Assembly: GCA_011037195.1 (NCBI GenBank) | Contig: JAAEAF010004350.1 | Location: 1 to 64,000 of the forward strand | Length of the DNA: 64,000 nucleotides | Source of the DNA: Triatoma infestans | Lineage: Eukaryota > Arthropoda > Insecta > Hemiptera > Reduviidae | Direction: 5' to 3' | Notes under the pieces: generated by a model | Databases searched by the model: none | What the model was told of the DNA's origin: nothing | What the model saw: only the letters and a program-made list of their open reading frames with translations | Position numbers and translations under genes: made by a program | Shown here: positions 32,766 to 44,250 of the stretch, piece after piece | How the letters are laid out: every line of letters begins with the position of its first letter | Numbering within the stretch: the stretch's first letter is position 1

Positions 32766-33651
32766 CGGGTGTCCCAAGGTATATGGCTAACGACTTTTTC
32801 TCGGAAACTAAGATAGCTAGAAAAAAACTAAAAAATACGTGTCCCCGTATTTTTTTGTTAGAAATCCAAATTTAATTTGTAAATTTGTTTCGGTGCTTCC
32901 AGAAGCGAGATACAGGCACCAACTTCATGTTTTTCAAATGGGGAGGTATGGTTTTTATTTAAGAAATAGATTCCTCTGTTTTTTGTAAGAAAAATTTACT
33001 TGAACGGTTTTTTTTCTTTGAGCGATATTTTACAAGTTATGAATGAAAACATGATTCCTATAAGAAATTTTAAAATGATATTATAACGGTTTTTTGATTG
33101 AATAAGAAGAAAAGTACTATTTTATTATAAATTTTACTCCTCATTAATTACAGATCTTGCTCGAACTGGTTTCCACCATTAGAGATGTATTTCTTTGGTC
33201 GTAAGGTACAATTGGCAGGAAAGAGCATGCGTATGCATCTCTAATGATAGGGGCCAGTTCGAGCAAGATCTATAATTAATGAGGAGCAAAATTTATAATA
33301 AAATGGTACTTTTCTTCTTATTCAATCAAAAAACTGTTATAATGTCATTTTGAAATAGAATCATGTTTTCATTCATAACTTGTTAAATATCACTCACAGA
33401 AAAAAACCGTTCGAGTAAATTTTTCTTACAAAAAATATAGGAATCTATTTCTTAAATAAAAACCACACCTCCTTATTTGAAAAAATGAAGTTGGTGCCTG
33501 TATCTTGCTTCTGGAAGCACCAAAACTGTATCAAGCTTCTGCAAATTATATTTGGTTTTCTAACAAAATACTACGGGGACACGTATTTTTCAGTTTTTTC
33601 TAGCTATCTTAGTTTCCGAGAAAAAGTCGTTATATACCTTGGGACACCCTG
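32766..33651. mobile_element. Foldback element: two ~425-bp inverted arms
   Basis: Left arm 32766-33190 and right arm 33233-33651 are near-complete reverse complements (about 90% by eye) around a ~42-nt loop. The ends read CGGGTGTCCCAAGGTATA and CAGGGTGTCCCAAGGTATA (complement). TATA flanks both sides (32762-32765, 33652-33655). No transposase. The open frame 33485-33727 is arm sequence, not a gene. Confidence 0.9.
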
Positions 33652-33779
33652 TATAAATCATATTGTTTTGGTGTCTACTACGATAGAAATGTACACAGAA
33701 CTAAGAATACTGAAAGGTAATTCCTAATCAGACTTATATTTTTATTTTATTCCCTTTGATGAACTTATATATGCATACA

Positions 33780-34255
33780 AGCACTTCCTTTTTCATTAAT
33801 GTCAATATGCTTTTTGGGCTACAAGGAAATCACACATACTCAGACAGTTCTGTTAAAAACTTTCTTCTTTTCTTACTGTACCTGTTACAGGTAAAGAGTA
33901 AATGATTGATATCGCCATTTTCCCCGTCACTACAATCGCATTTGGGACTATTTGCGATATGTATTTTTAAAAATTGCGGCTTGATGAGGTTATGGTTAAA
34001 TCTCAATCGCATTATCGTGGTATAAAAATGCCTTTCCCCATCCAACTCTTCAAACCATGGTTTGCAAGGTATACGGAATGTCTGAATACTATTCGCCTTT
34101 ATATTCATTTTCAAATTGGTCCAGCCATAATTCTGAATACCGACTTTTCAGGGCGTTACTCATATCTCCCGAACTAGCTACTGGAATTTCTTCACCCGAC
34201 CGGGATATCAATATATTCATTTCTTTTCTTGGATCCCGGCATGTCCTTTGATCCA
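33780..34255 (-). pseudogene. LINE U fragment: C-terminal region with zinc motif
   Basis: Minus strand 34114-33830 is open: 'EELDGERHFYTTIMRLRFNH', then a C-terminal zinc motif KCDCSDGENGDINHLLFTC. Upstream, in other frames to about 34250, 'SRYSELWLDQFENEYKG' is visible. This pattern ends the ORF2 protein of many LINEs after RT or RNase H. Frameshift near 34110. No 3' tail seen. Confidence 0.7.
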
Positions 34256-34258
34256 CAC

Positions 34259-34298
34259 TGAAGTGGAAGTGATCATTTCTCTAGAGTTTTCAACTTCC
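34259..34298 (+). repeat. Direct repeat E, copy 2, left piece
   Basis: TGAAGTGGAAGTGATCATTT and the following ~20 bases repeat 31534-31573. A LINE fragment interrupts it at once. Confidence 0.6.
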
Positions 34299-34304
34299 AA
34301 AGAA

Positions 34305-34640
34305 ACATCAACGGGATTGGTAACAATTTATTTCTAATAGGTAAAAATATCCCATTAAATGCCAGAATTCAAGATTTTGTGTGGGTGTTTATCTTAGGCT
34401 CAAGGCTGCTAACGTCCCAAGTTTAGGGTTTTTCAGTCCTACGATGACGTCTTAGAAAAATTTTAAAGATATTTTAAGAAAAATGTTTCTTGGTCTACCA
34501 TCACAGTCACACAATAGCAACTTCATGTCAACAATAGAGACAGTGTTACCTCCTTTACAATCCCATACCTTTCATTTGCAATTGAAATGCTGTCTCAAAA
34601 ATTTTATATCTACCTGAGTACTGCTTTCCAAAAATTGTAT
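34305..34640 (+). pseudogene. LINE fragment P1 (region after the RT palm)
   Basis: Parallels 35050-35330: shared 'AATATCCCATTAAATGCCAG', 'TGGTCTACCATCACAG' and 'CAATAGAGACAGTG'. Its best frame reads 'FLGLPSQSHNSNFM', 'IETVLPPLQS', like LINE sequence between RT and C-terminus. Frames are broken. It sits between the two pieces of repeat E. Confidence 0.55.
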
Positions 34641-34649
34641 TTGTTATAC

Positions 34650-34808
34650 TAACTATATTAGCTGACGATTACTACTCGAAACTGTTGAACTGCTGAGCCT
34701 TGCAAGAGGAAAATTGTATTAAGATTTCTTCGTTAAGGGTACTCGATGACTATTTATGGACTGATTATAGACTCTTGACGATTTCGTTCTGATACCCGAT
34801 AATTCGTT
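34650..34808 (+). repeat. Direct repeat E, copy 2, right piece
   Basis: About 90% match by eye to 32300-32470, ending GATACCCGATAATTCGTT. Confidence 0.75.
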
Positions 34809-34824
34809 AAGCTTCCAAAGAATC

Positions 34825-35520
34825 ATTAACATCCTGGAATAATATTGCGAGCAGTGGAATTTATCAGTAAATTTTGAAAAATCGAAGATAATGACTTTTT
34901 CACTTGTGGCATCGGCGAATTCGCTTTATAATATGAAAGAATTGAGATCGTAAACCATTATAAGTATCTGGGTTTTACTCTTAGTCCCCATCTTTCTTTT
35001 CTTTCCTATCTCAATGAAAAAATCTTCCCAGCTAAACTTGGTTTAAATGGGGTTTGGTATCAATTTATTTCAAATTGGTAATAATATCCCAGTAAATGCC
35101 AGAATTCAAGCTTTTCTTGTAGTGGGGTTAAGTCTGCTATGGGCCCCCAAAAAAATTTCAAAGTTATTTGGTCTACCATCAATCACACAATAGCTATATG
35201 TAAACAATAGAGACAGTGATACTCCCTTTAGAACCCCGTACCTTTCATTTGCACTTAAAATACTGTCTTAAAAAAAATGTTATCTACCCGAGTACTGCCT
35301 TCCAAAAATTGTTACCATACAAATTATCAGAAATAAAGTTTATTTGGTGTAAACAGTGGTTAACTTTTACTATTCGTTAGACTTTCAATGTTTTTTAGAT
35401 TGGGCGGGAGAGCTTTTACAACTTCCGAATATCATTAATAAAACAAGTCTGTTCGGAATCTGTAAACCGTCTTTTGTTTATACAGAGTTTCAATTTCGGA
35501 AGAACGGGACAAGGTTAATA
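34825..35520 (+). pseudogene. LINE fragment P2: RT thumb and following region
   Basis: Frames in order: 'YCEQWNLSVNFEKSKIMTFS' (after the RT active site in LINEs), then 'YKYLGFTLSPHLSFLSYLNE' and 'AKLGLNGVWYQF', then a decayed stretch shared with P1, then 'NFYYSLDFQCFLDWAGELLQ' in the frame open from 35356. At least three frame changes. The active site itself is absent. Family knowledge: 'W..SVN..KSK.M.F' and 'YLG..L' lie in the RT thumb. Confidence 0.7.
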
Positions 35521-36159
35521 TCTACTCTATCTGGACAGAAAAATAATAGCCACCCAATAGGAGCACACGGACACCGCGGTCAGGTGGATGAAAGAGTGAG
35601 AGAGGATGAGAAGTATGAGCTAGTTGCCATAATGCAACTGTGAACATGCAAGAGATTAAGAAACAACTTTAAGAGGTCATCAAATTTTTGAACTACCTAA
35701 AAAGAAAGTAGAAAAATGATTATTCTTCAGATTTGTGTTTTATAAATAAAAACTAAAAACAGGACTAGAATAATAAACATTCTTTTCTCAATAAGGAAGA
35801 TACTTTAAAATGCAGCAGAAAACTTTAACAAAAAAAAAAAACGGTTTCGTGTTTAACTGGTCAGTTGCAGCAAACAAAAAAAAAAAAATTACATAATTTG
35901 TTTTCTAAAGCCATATGGTGATGTTAGAACCGTGACCATTCAACGGTGAAAGTAACTAGGGCCATAGGTAAGTTTGTGTAAACAGGATGTTGCCCTAATT
36001 GTTGTAAAAAAAGTGCAATTACACATATAAGTACATATTATATTTGTTCTTTATAGATATGCACTTGAGATATAAAGATTATAGTATAATATGGAAGAGT
36101 TTTTAAAGAACATATGAAGATTATTTATGTAATTTTATGTCTTATTAGATGCTTATAGA
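35521..36159. other. AT-rich stretch without recognised feature
   Basis: No gene or repeat copy recognised apart from A-runs. Confidence 0.4.
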
Positions 36160-37225
36160 TCGCATTAAAAAAAAAAAAAAAATCGGGTGGAAACACTCAC
36201 ACAACTTTCTCTTACTCCAGTTTTCAAAATTGTAATTGACAAATTTTATAGTTAATGTAACAAATTTAATTAAATTCGTCGGAGTTGGTCGAAAACTGAA
36301 ACAAACTGTTCAGTAAAAGCGCACTTCCTGTTTACTAATTTTCTTGGCACTCCAAATTTTGGCCATCTATTTATTTGTAATCACTTTTGATTGGACGGTA
36401 GAATTGTATAATCCAACTATGATAGCACTTTAGAGAAAAAAATAACCCCATCCCACCACCAAAAGCCCCCTTAAATGACATTACCAGAAGAAATGTTTCA
36501 AATAAAAGTTGTAGCTCTTTATATGTGTAATTCATATTCCTAGTTTAAAGAAAATCGTTGGAACCATTTTCTAGAAAATACCGGAAAACAGAAAAATACG
36601 TTTCAGTAAAAACGCACTTCCGGTCATCCGATTTTTTTTTTTTTTCAGAAACTCGGAATTTCAAACAACATATTTAATTCTAAATTAATATTATTTAGAT
36701 GACAGAATTGTATCGTAAACTGAAATAGCACTTTAAAGGAAAACCTAATGAAACCCCCTCTTCATAACTGCCCTTAAATGAATTCTCCTGGAGAATATTT
36801 CAAATAAATTCCTGGAGAATAGTTCTTTGTATGTGTACTTGATATGCCAAGTTTCAAGAAAATCCTCGGTGTTATTTTTGAGAAAATTGCAAAAAAGTAA
36901 AAAAAAGATACAGCTAGTAAATAGGTACTTCTGGTTGAGGAATTTTGACAGATGACCCACTGTCTGATCCCATTATTGACATCTAAACGAAATATCAAAT
37001 TTCAACTTTGCACGATTTTTCATTTTTGAGGTATGCTGTTCACATAATTACAAGGTAACACACACAAACACACGCACGCACGTACAGACCATTTTCTAAA
37101 AACCACTTTTTTGGACTCGGGAGACCTCAAATTGGATATTTCCGGTGAAAACTAGATATCGAAAATTTGGCACAATTACAATACTTCCTCTTACTAAGAA
37201 GAGTAAGACAAAGTAATAAATGTAT
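36160..37225 (+). repeat. Family R repeat, most complete copy
   Basis: Starts after an A-run with TCGGGTGGAAACACTCACAC (hairpin arm slightly decayed) and CTTTCTCTTACTCCAG. Two tandem ~300-bp units follow (about 36355-36640 and 36640-36940), then 'TTTCAACTTTGCACG', a CA tract near 37060, and 'TATTTCCGGTGAAAAC'. It ends at the hairpin CTTCCTCTTACTAAGAAGAG TAAGA followed by CAAAGTAA. The terminal TCTTACT/AGTAAGA pairs perfectly. No coding. Confidence 0.8.
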
Positions 37226-38514
37226 ATTTATTATCAAAAATGAAATAATTGCAGATAAATGTAATAAAATTTGCAAATTGTGTGAGTTTTTTTTATATCA
37301 TAATTAGAGTTTGGATCAAAAAGGTGATATGATGTCAAATGGGAAGCGAATATAAACTCATCAGTTTCAGTAGATTTCTATAGTAATTTGTATTTTATTA
37401 TGAAATTCAAGCGAAAAAAGAATGAACCTTTTTCTAATCTTTTTCTCCTTCTAAACAAATAAAGAGAAAAATCGTTAAAAAAAAAAAAAAAAATTTATAT
37501 TCTTGGGATCTCAAAAAAAATGTACTTTCGCCTTAAACTTAATTTCTAAAATTAGATATGATTGTAATAATACGAAACTTTCATTTAGAACATTTAAGGA
37601 AAAGTAAATTTTTCAGTCAAATAGAAAATATTAACTTATATTAAGATTCATACCCTAAAGGATAGAAAACTATATATTTATATATTACAACATAAAGATA
37701 TGTCCCGTATATATATTTGAACGCCCTGATACACACACACACACAAACACACATATATATGGCTGGATTGTTAGTGGTCCAGAGAATCCGCTACTGATAA
37801 AGTCAAACAAAAATGTTATCATCAGACTGAATGTGACACTATCAAATAGACAACTGTCAAGACTTTGAATGCCACATTGTTCTGAAACTCTTTCAACCTT
37901 AACATGATTTACCGCGACAAGTTATACAACCTATTTATTTCTAATTATATATATATATTCGTATAAATATTTGTATATATATATAAATCTTTTTGAATGT
38001 ATTTGATAATTTTCTATATTACATCTATATCTTTCAACATTAAATGAATACAACCTTTACAGTAACATACTTTCATAAAATCAAAATACGAAAGTTTATT
38101 ACCAAAATAATTAATAATATCTATTTTAATTGCACATCATATTATCTAAATTCTATTTCCACAAATCTTTTACTTGAGCCAATAAAAAGATACATACCTA
38201 TAGAAATCTAAAAAAAAAAAAAAATCATTAAGTCAACCTTTTAAAACGTTTAAAATAAATAAATAAATAAAATGAAGGTACAAAGTAAATTAATTAGAAA
38301 TTATAAAATCATATTAAATTATATTTTTTAATTTTCATCTTTCTTTATCTTTCTATGCAATAAAAACGCAATTAATAGTGAAAATGTCCTTTTTTATCAC
38401 CACTTTCCATTAATTAATTGCTTCCAAAACAAAGGTATACGGAGACTAATAGTGAAACTTCTAAATATAATGTGATTCGTCAAGGAACGGTTCGTACAAA
38501 CAAAGAAGTATACA
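37226..38514. other. AT-rich stretch with CA microsatellite
   Basis: A CA-rich tract at about 37729-37757 and AT runs near 37950-37985. No gene recognised. Confidence 0.5.
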
Positions 38515-39065
38515 AATTCTGATGTGAAACACTCACACAGACTTTCTCTTACTGTAATTAACAAAAGTTATTGTTGGCAAATTATGTTCGATCATACAAT
38601 TATTTCCTAAGTGCTTACATTAATTGATACATCAATTGAAAAATTTAAATTTAATAAACAATTTTTTTTTTTTTTTTAGGCAAGCACAACTTCATCCTTT
38701 CCTCAAACCCCCATAAATCAATCTTCTCCTTTAAGAGAGATGATATAAAAGTGACATGGATCTATTACCGAAGTTTAATGAAAATCTTTGGTGTCTTAAT
38801 GGTGAAAATGATTCCAGAATAATGTAGAAATTTTTCAGCATCTGTTCCGGTTAAATGATTTTACTTCAAATTCGAAATTTTAACAACATATTTAATTCTA
38901 ATTAAAGTCTAATACGTTCCCTCAAAATACCCTTTAAATGAATTTGCCTAATAATTTTTTTCAGAAATTAAAGTCACAGATCTACCTACTACAGTTTGTA
39001 ATGGATTTCTTCAGTTTAAAGAAAAATCTTTGCAGGTTTTTTCATGAAAATTTGATTAACAAATT
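38515..39065 (+). repeat. Family R repeat, 5' part
   Basis: TCTGATGTGAAACACTCACA then 'CTTTCTCTTACTG' at the start, and 'ATTTTAACAACATATTTAAT' in the second unit. Strongly diverged and without the 3' hairpin. Confidence 0.6.
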
Positions 39066-39539
39066 TGAACAATTTCTTTAAATAAATATTTGACATAAAA
39101 AAAAAAAAAAACGGTTTCTTGTCACTTGCAGAGCGCAAGCAAGCCCTCTCCATTGCAGTTACGGCATATTTTGCATTCAATTTTTTTATTTATTAATTTT
39201 GTACTCTTTTTGTACTCAATTCTTCGTATCTTTTTAAAAAGTTTGTAATTATCAAATTGATTTGTTTTACAATATTATGAAGGTGAAATTTAAACCAACT
39301 TATTGTTGGGGGGTGTTCATCTTAATGTATAATTTTCTAAATATTTTATTTATTTATTTATTAAAAACCGCGGATGGGCTATTCCCCGGCACTGCAGCCA
39401 ACAAAGGCTTATTGTGCCATACCCGGTAGTTTCTAGTAGGTGAACTCTCCCCTCCTAAGAAGTTTCAGGGCAAGATCATTTTGCGCTACTATTTCCCCAG
39501 GCCACAAAGTACCAAAGGTTTCGTAGCGCCATCTAGTTA

Positions 39540-40445
39540 TAGCAACGCAATCAAAGAGCAACTGGGGGGGCCGTCTCCTCCTCCTCCTGACATAATCTGC
39601 ACAAGAGTTCCGCGCTTATTAGCCCTACCTTGTGCAGATGCTTCCTGAACCTACCATGACCCGTAAATAGACCTGTCACCAGAAAGATCTGGTTCCTACT
39701 CAGGCCAAGGGTCATATTACTCCGTCTTTTACACAATACTGGCATCACCCTTTTACTGTGTATGGCTCCTAGGGGTTCCTCCTCCAGTGCTCCTCATGCT
39801 TGCTGCGAATCCAGTGTTTGAATGCTGCACAAATCGCTCCGCCGGTTATCCCCAGGACAGGTTTTGGTCTATTGAACGGAGTATTTGCCCCCGTTCCTGG
39901 CCAGTTGATCAGCTGTCTCATTACCCCCAATCCCTGCATGTCCAGGCACCCAAATCAGCTATACCTTTTGTGCCTGGAGAGTCTCGACAATGCCTCTCGA
40001 CATTCCTTAACTAGGGATGAGGTGATTCGTAAGCCTCCAGGGCTTTCAGTGCAGCCTGATTGTCCGAGCAAATGCGTATGACGTTGCCACTTAGGGCTCT
40101 ACGTAGGTTCTCTTCGGCACAGATCTTAATGGCAAATATCTCAGCCTGGAATATTGAGGAGTATCTGCCCAGCGGGCTCTCAATAAGTACCTGCGGACTC
40201 AGTCCACACACTCCTGCTCCAGTTCCGCAGTCCATTTGTGAACCACGAAGCTCCTGTCCGGTAGCGTTATATGCCTCAATGTCTCTCCTCCTGATAAATG
40301 GTAGCTTTTGGCCACAGACCAGTCCTCCCTGGAACCCCGGCGAAGGCCGAGTTCCTCCAATTTCTCGTCCGTTCTTTCTCACTGAAGCCAACCGTGAGTC
40401 CGGAAAGTGTGTCTGGATCCATAGTTCCAGAGTGTTTCTTTCCAA
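39540..40445 (-). pseudogene. LINE Z RNase H and C-terminal zinc region
   Basis: Minus strand 40445-40011 is open: 'GTGAGVCGLSPQ', 'SSIFQAEIFAIKICAEENL', 'IRICSDNQAALKAL' (RNase H core acids in FQAE and SDNQ). A frame change gives 'VPGHAGIGGNETADQLAR' (about 39960-39890), then another frame 39748-39551 'SRNQIFLVTGLFTGHGRF' and the zinc motif LLCRLCQEEEE. Order and spacing match the end of LINE X and Y. The first RNase H Asp region ('TDGS') is altered. Confidence 0.8.
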
Positions 40446-40489
40446 CTCGCCGCTATCAATTAGTCGCTATGGCGAGGTCAATCACCTTC

Positions 40490-40897
40490 CTGCGTCGAAT
40501 ATTAAAGAAGGTGATTTCTTACCCTCATTTATCAGGCACAAATTATTTGCTAAGATGAATTCCAAGTATGACTTACCTCTCTGATTCGTATCTGTGCTGC
40601 CCCATACCTCATTATGGGCACTGGCGTCACATCCGATGAGTAGTCCCAGTCCACCATCCTTACATTAAGTTACCAAATTCTGCAACTCTTCTGGTGTTGT
40701 TGGCTCTCTTGAGTCGAATGGAAGGTAGGCTGACACACAGACAAAGTTTCTGGATCCTCCAGACATTCTGGACCCTCCATGTTACGATTGTACACAATCT
40801 TACTTGCAAGTTCTTCCAGCCCAGACACTCTTCCTCCCCAGGGTTCCTGGATCATGGCTAAGGCGATGTCTTCTCTCAAGAGATAGTTTGATAGCAC
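40490..40897 (-). pseudogene. LINE Z apurinic-type endonuclease domain, partial
   Basis: Minus strand: 'IALAMIQEPWGG' (early motif with the catalytic Glu) near 40870-40830 and, in another frame, 'GCDASAHNEVWGSTDTNQRG' with the DAxAH and W motifs near 40625-40560, then 'LEFILANNLCLINEG' and 'VIDLAIATN'. Family knowledge: this endonuclease nicks target DNA to prime reverse transcription. The middle is shortened, and the domain ends where the RT deletion begins. Confidence 0.8.
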
Positions 40898-40950
40898 TGC
40901 CGGCGCTCCTCTACCATGATGGAGATTTACCTGTAGTACTCCATCGGTTC

Positions 40951-42407
40951 TTAACGCTCGTGTGCCTTTATCAACCCCCGTTTACCACGTCCATCCCGAA
41001 AAAAGCCTCGATTGGACCTTCTTAGGCGTTCTAGAGCTTCTTCAGGAATGTCAAATACAGGTTTGTCCCCGGGATTCAACGTTCCTGTTGATGGCTCTCC
41101 AGCCTGCAGTGTCCAAGTCTGCGTTCTGAGAACGCAGTTTTCCAACACCACAGTTGGGGGCACCTCCCCCAGCGTCCCTGTCACCCACACCGACACCTTG
41201 GCAATCCTGAGGATTTCTTTGCCAGGAGAGGCCCTCAGCTTTACCCTTTCTCCTATCTGGAGAGTTGAGGTCACCGCCTCCAACCAAATCCGCGTTACCT
41301 CATTGTCGCAATTAACAATGAGGGTGCCCCTGGACAGATAGCATCCTTAAACTGAGGACCGTTCTCACCAATTATTCTGGGACCACTTCCGCCTGTATCC
41401 TCTCCACCTGGACTTCAGTCAGACAATCGCCATTCGTATATTGCTAAGGGCATCCCTGAATGAACCTGGTACCGTCTGTTCAGAGCCCTTAGCTTTTTTG
41501 ATACCCTAGTGCCACTTGTGTCTGGTCCTGTACTTGGAGTACTTAATCCGATCTCCCCCGTTTAGGGGGACCGCTTGGGATTCGGGGAGGATGCTCCAGA
41601 TGCATCCGCGAGGGAAGATGCAGCCATAGCACTACCCTTCTGGACTAGTTGCTTGGAAGCGGCCCTCTCCTTTACCATCCGCTACCATTGCCGGTTCGAT
41701 AACCACACTCTGCCCTCCGCGTCAGCTTTACGCCTCGCCTCCGCCTTCCGCTCGGTGCCGCTGACTTTCTCGGTGAGATGCGGATCTTCCCAAGCTGCTA
41801 AGAGACTTCCTTCAGAGGATCCGTCGCTGAAGGATATGTGCCTGCACTTGTCCCAGCTATCCCATCCTTTCCTCTCCCCTTCCATTCGTGGGGGAACCAA
41901 AGTATCATCCTCAAGTCCATCCCCACCAGTGGTCTCACCCCAGAGGCCTGGGATTCTCGACCAGCCGAGGGGATTAGTTTGGGCGAGTTCTTCTCTTCCC
42001 GCCCATCTTTCCTTTCTCTTTCTACAAAATTGGTTGGGTCCATTTTGTTCCCACGAGAAATGGAGAAAATATACCGTCAATCGCGGCAGAGCCCCATACC
42101 ACGAGAAGGCTACAATACAATAGGGTTTCGCCGGGTTCCCCAAGGTGACCGCTACCGCACATATTATTTTACCACCCTGTACGCATTCAGCCTCGACGCG
42201 CATCTCTTCTCGTCTTGGGTGGGGATACCTAACGGGGTTAGGAAGCATCACTGGGATAGGATGGGGAGGGCAAGGGCCAGGGGGATTTATTCTAGCCCTA
42301 AACGCCATTTCCTCGTCAGCCATCTCCCGAACGAGGTGCCCGGATCGCACCACGTGGAGGTGAGGTTGACTTGGGGAGTTACAAGCAGTCAGAGACGCAC
42401 AAGGCAC
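40951..42407 (-). pseudogene. LINE Z ORF1-like protein region
   Basis: Two open stretches on the minus strand: 42407-41682 (241 codons) and 41283-40951 (110 codons). The latter has 'LRASPGKEILRIAKVSVWVTG', shown here in pieces as 'LRASPGKEI' and 'AKVSVWVTGTLG', then 'VFDIPEEALERLRRSNRGFF'. This resembles the C-terminal domain of ORF1 proteins that precede endonuclease-RT ORFs in insect LINEs. The upstream stretch is low in recognisable motifs and may be out of frame. ORF1 proteins bind element RNA. Lies just upstream of the endonuclease. Confidence 0.6.
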
Positions 42408-42500
42408 TCTACCCTATTCCCCTTGCGATCCTTATTTAAATATTTACTTGAGAATCTTTATTCACTCTGGGTGGTCGGTCTTATTTCCTTACCGTTTTCG

Positions 42501-43735
42501 TGATTTAAAATAAATAGTATGCAATATAATGTATAATTATTTTGAAAGTACACAGTTCTAACATCTTGGTAATAAAATAATGTAATATTGTTTTTACACT
42601 AACAGAGGTTGCAATCAAATAAACAAATTCAAGTAATTTTTTTTTTTTAAAGAGGAAAAAATAACGTCATAATGCTATTATTAACTTAGCTCAGTTTTCT
42701 TAGAAATATTTATCACGTGATTTCTTTTATTGTTATTGTAGTAACATGGTTCTGCTCTCTACAAGACGATCGTCCCTTACAGCGGATTTCTTTGCCAACA
42801 GCTAGATAAAAGTAAAAAAATCTTATCATTGCAATAAGATAGCGGTAGAAAAAAAGAAGATTTAAAGCCCTCAAGTTTTTTAGAACACCTATTAAATACT
42901 ATTAAAACTAGGAATTAATTATAAATAGGAATGATTCCACATATTTTGCAAGTTTAACAAATATGTCGTCAACCTTAAAAAGTAAGCTATGCAACACAAG
43001 CGTTACTTTCCGATTAGTCGATTTTAACTGCGCAATAATTTAATTTTGATGTTTTAATTTTAATATAATTTTGATGTAGATTCAATTTCTAATATAATTC
43101 AGGATCAATTCCTTAAAAAAAAATACTCTGGTGACCTCAAAAGTATTATCGATGATAATTCAACTACAATAAGCTGATGTCAAACTAATAGTATTTTTAA
43201 AGTTTTGGTGTCCGTTAGGTCCGCTGTATTCAATGTTGTAAATTGGATGTTGAGGTTCGGTCATACAAAAAAACTCTTTTTAAATTTTTTGACTTTTACC
43301 GCAAATTTATTCAGGGTAAAAATTTTGTTAGATTTACTTACAAACTATTTTCGACATAAGTAGATATATTAGAGCCAAAAGGGTTGATTTAGAGAAGATT
43401 TTCAATTTTTTAATTATTTTAAACTTTATAACTGTTTAATTGATGGAAAAGCGAAAAAATAACGCACGAGACTAAATTAAGCAACCACATTAGTCAGCAT
43501 AAGATTCATGATGCCCCAGTAAGCTGTCTTAATACCTTCAAGTTAACAGCTTCATCTTTTCCACAGACAAGTTCATTCGACAGAATCTAAACTAATCGAG
43601 AATTCAGGGAACTCCCAATAGGGAAGAAAATGCATTTAAACACCGGCAAACAACCCATTTCAACATTGTATCATTTAGGAACGTTAGATTTGTGCCCGAT
43701 CCAAGATCCAAACGCTTGTGAACAAAATGATTAGA
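42501..43735. other. AT-rich stretch without recognised feature
   Basis: No domain-bearing frame, repeat copy or RNA gene seen. Confidence 0.4.
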
Positions 43736-44250
43736 TTCCCGAGAAAGATGAAACGGTATCCATGTTGATACATGTTGTAGGTCGCCAGGGATATCAACTC
43801 CTTATGATATTCTTCAACAATCTTCGATCTGCTGCATTTCGCCTTTAAAGCTTTCAGCGCGGTCTGACTTTCAGAACAGATTGTAATACTTCTGCCGTTG
43901 TGCCTTTATTCCTATGAAATTGCCACAACTAAAAAATGGCAAAGATTTCAGACATTTTGGGAGATTGATTGAGGGCACCAATTGATATGGTGATGCCAAC
44001 GTCAGCATATTTATTATAAACGCCAACTCCACCAGCATCACAGGTCTTGGAACCATCTGGCATACAACGATCTCATCGTGTGTGGGTCAGTAATTAAGAA
44101 CCATTTTTCTGATAGTGTCAGAACTGAAGTTACATTCAAACGTAGTAAATCGAGTTCATCAGATCTGCTTCCATGCGTAGTTGAGGAATTTTCTCTAATT
44201 CCCCGATTATCTTTCCTTGATAAATTGTGAAGTATGAATGCTAATCAGCC
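43736..44250 (-). pseudogene. LINE T fragment: RNase H domain, decayed
   Basis: Minus strand about 44060-43925 reads MPDGSKTCDAGGVGVYNKY and 'SEIFAIF' (RNase H start and FQAEIFAI-type block), then a frame change and 'ITICSESQTALKALKAK' at about 43890-43840 (SDxQAALKAL block), then 'VEEYHKEL'. Stops and frameshifts separate the blocks. No RT or 3' tail was found nearby. Sequence differs from LINEs W-Z, so it is a separate copy or family. Confidence 0.75.

Larger units (their letters stand above)
39366..42500 (-). mobile_element. LINE Z copy 1 with internal deletion
   Basis: Minus-strand order: ORF1-like region, endonuclease, then directly RNase H and C-terminal zinc motif, the 3' hairpin (39388-39418) and a TAAA-type tail (plus strand ATTT repeats at 39344-39366). 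The whole RT is absent, so the element is a deletion derivative. GC content is visibly higher than that of the flanks. No clear target duplication; the left end in ORF1 is uncertain. Confidence 0.8.

Noticed and set aside
33485..33727. 80-codon plus-strand frame
   Set aside because: Lies within the right arm of the foldback element; the mirrored arm has the same sequence and no domain is seen.
39787..40584. Plus-strand frames of 75-174 codons opposite LINE Z RNase H
   Set aside because: Antisense shadows of a clear RNase H/endonuclease relic on the other strand.
41575..42503. Long plus-strand open frames opposite LINE Z ORF1
   Set aside because: They are antisense to the minus-strand LINE. 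Length comes from its higher GC content, and no domain is visible.
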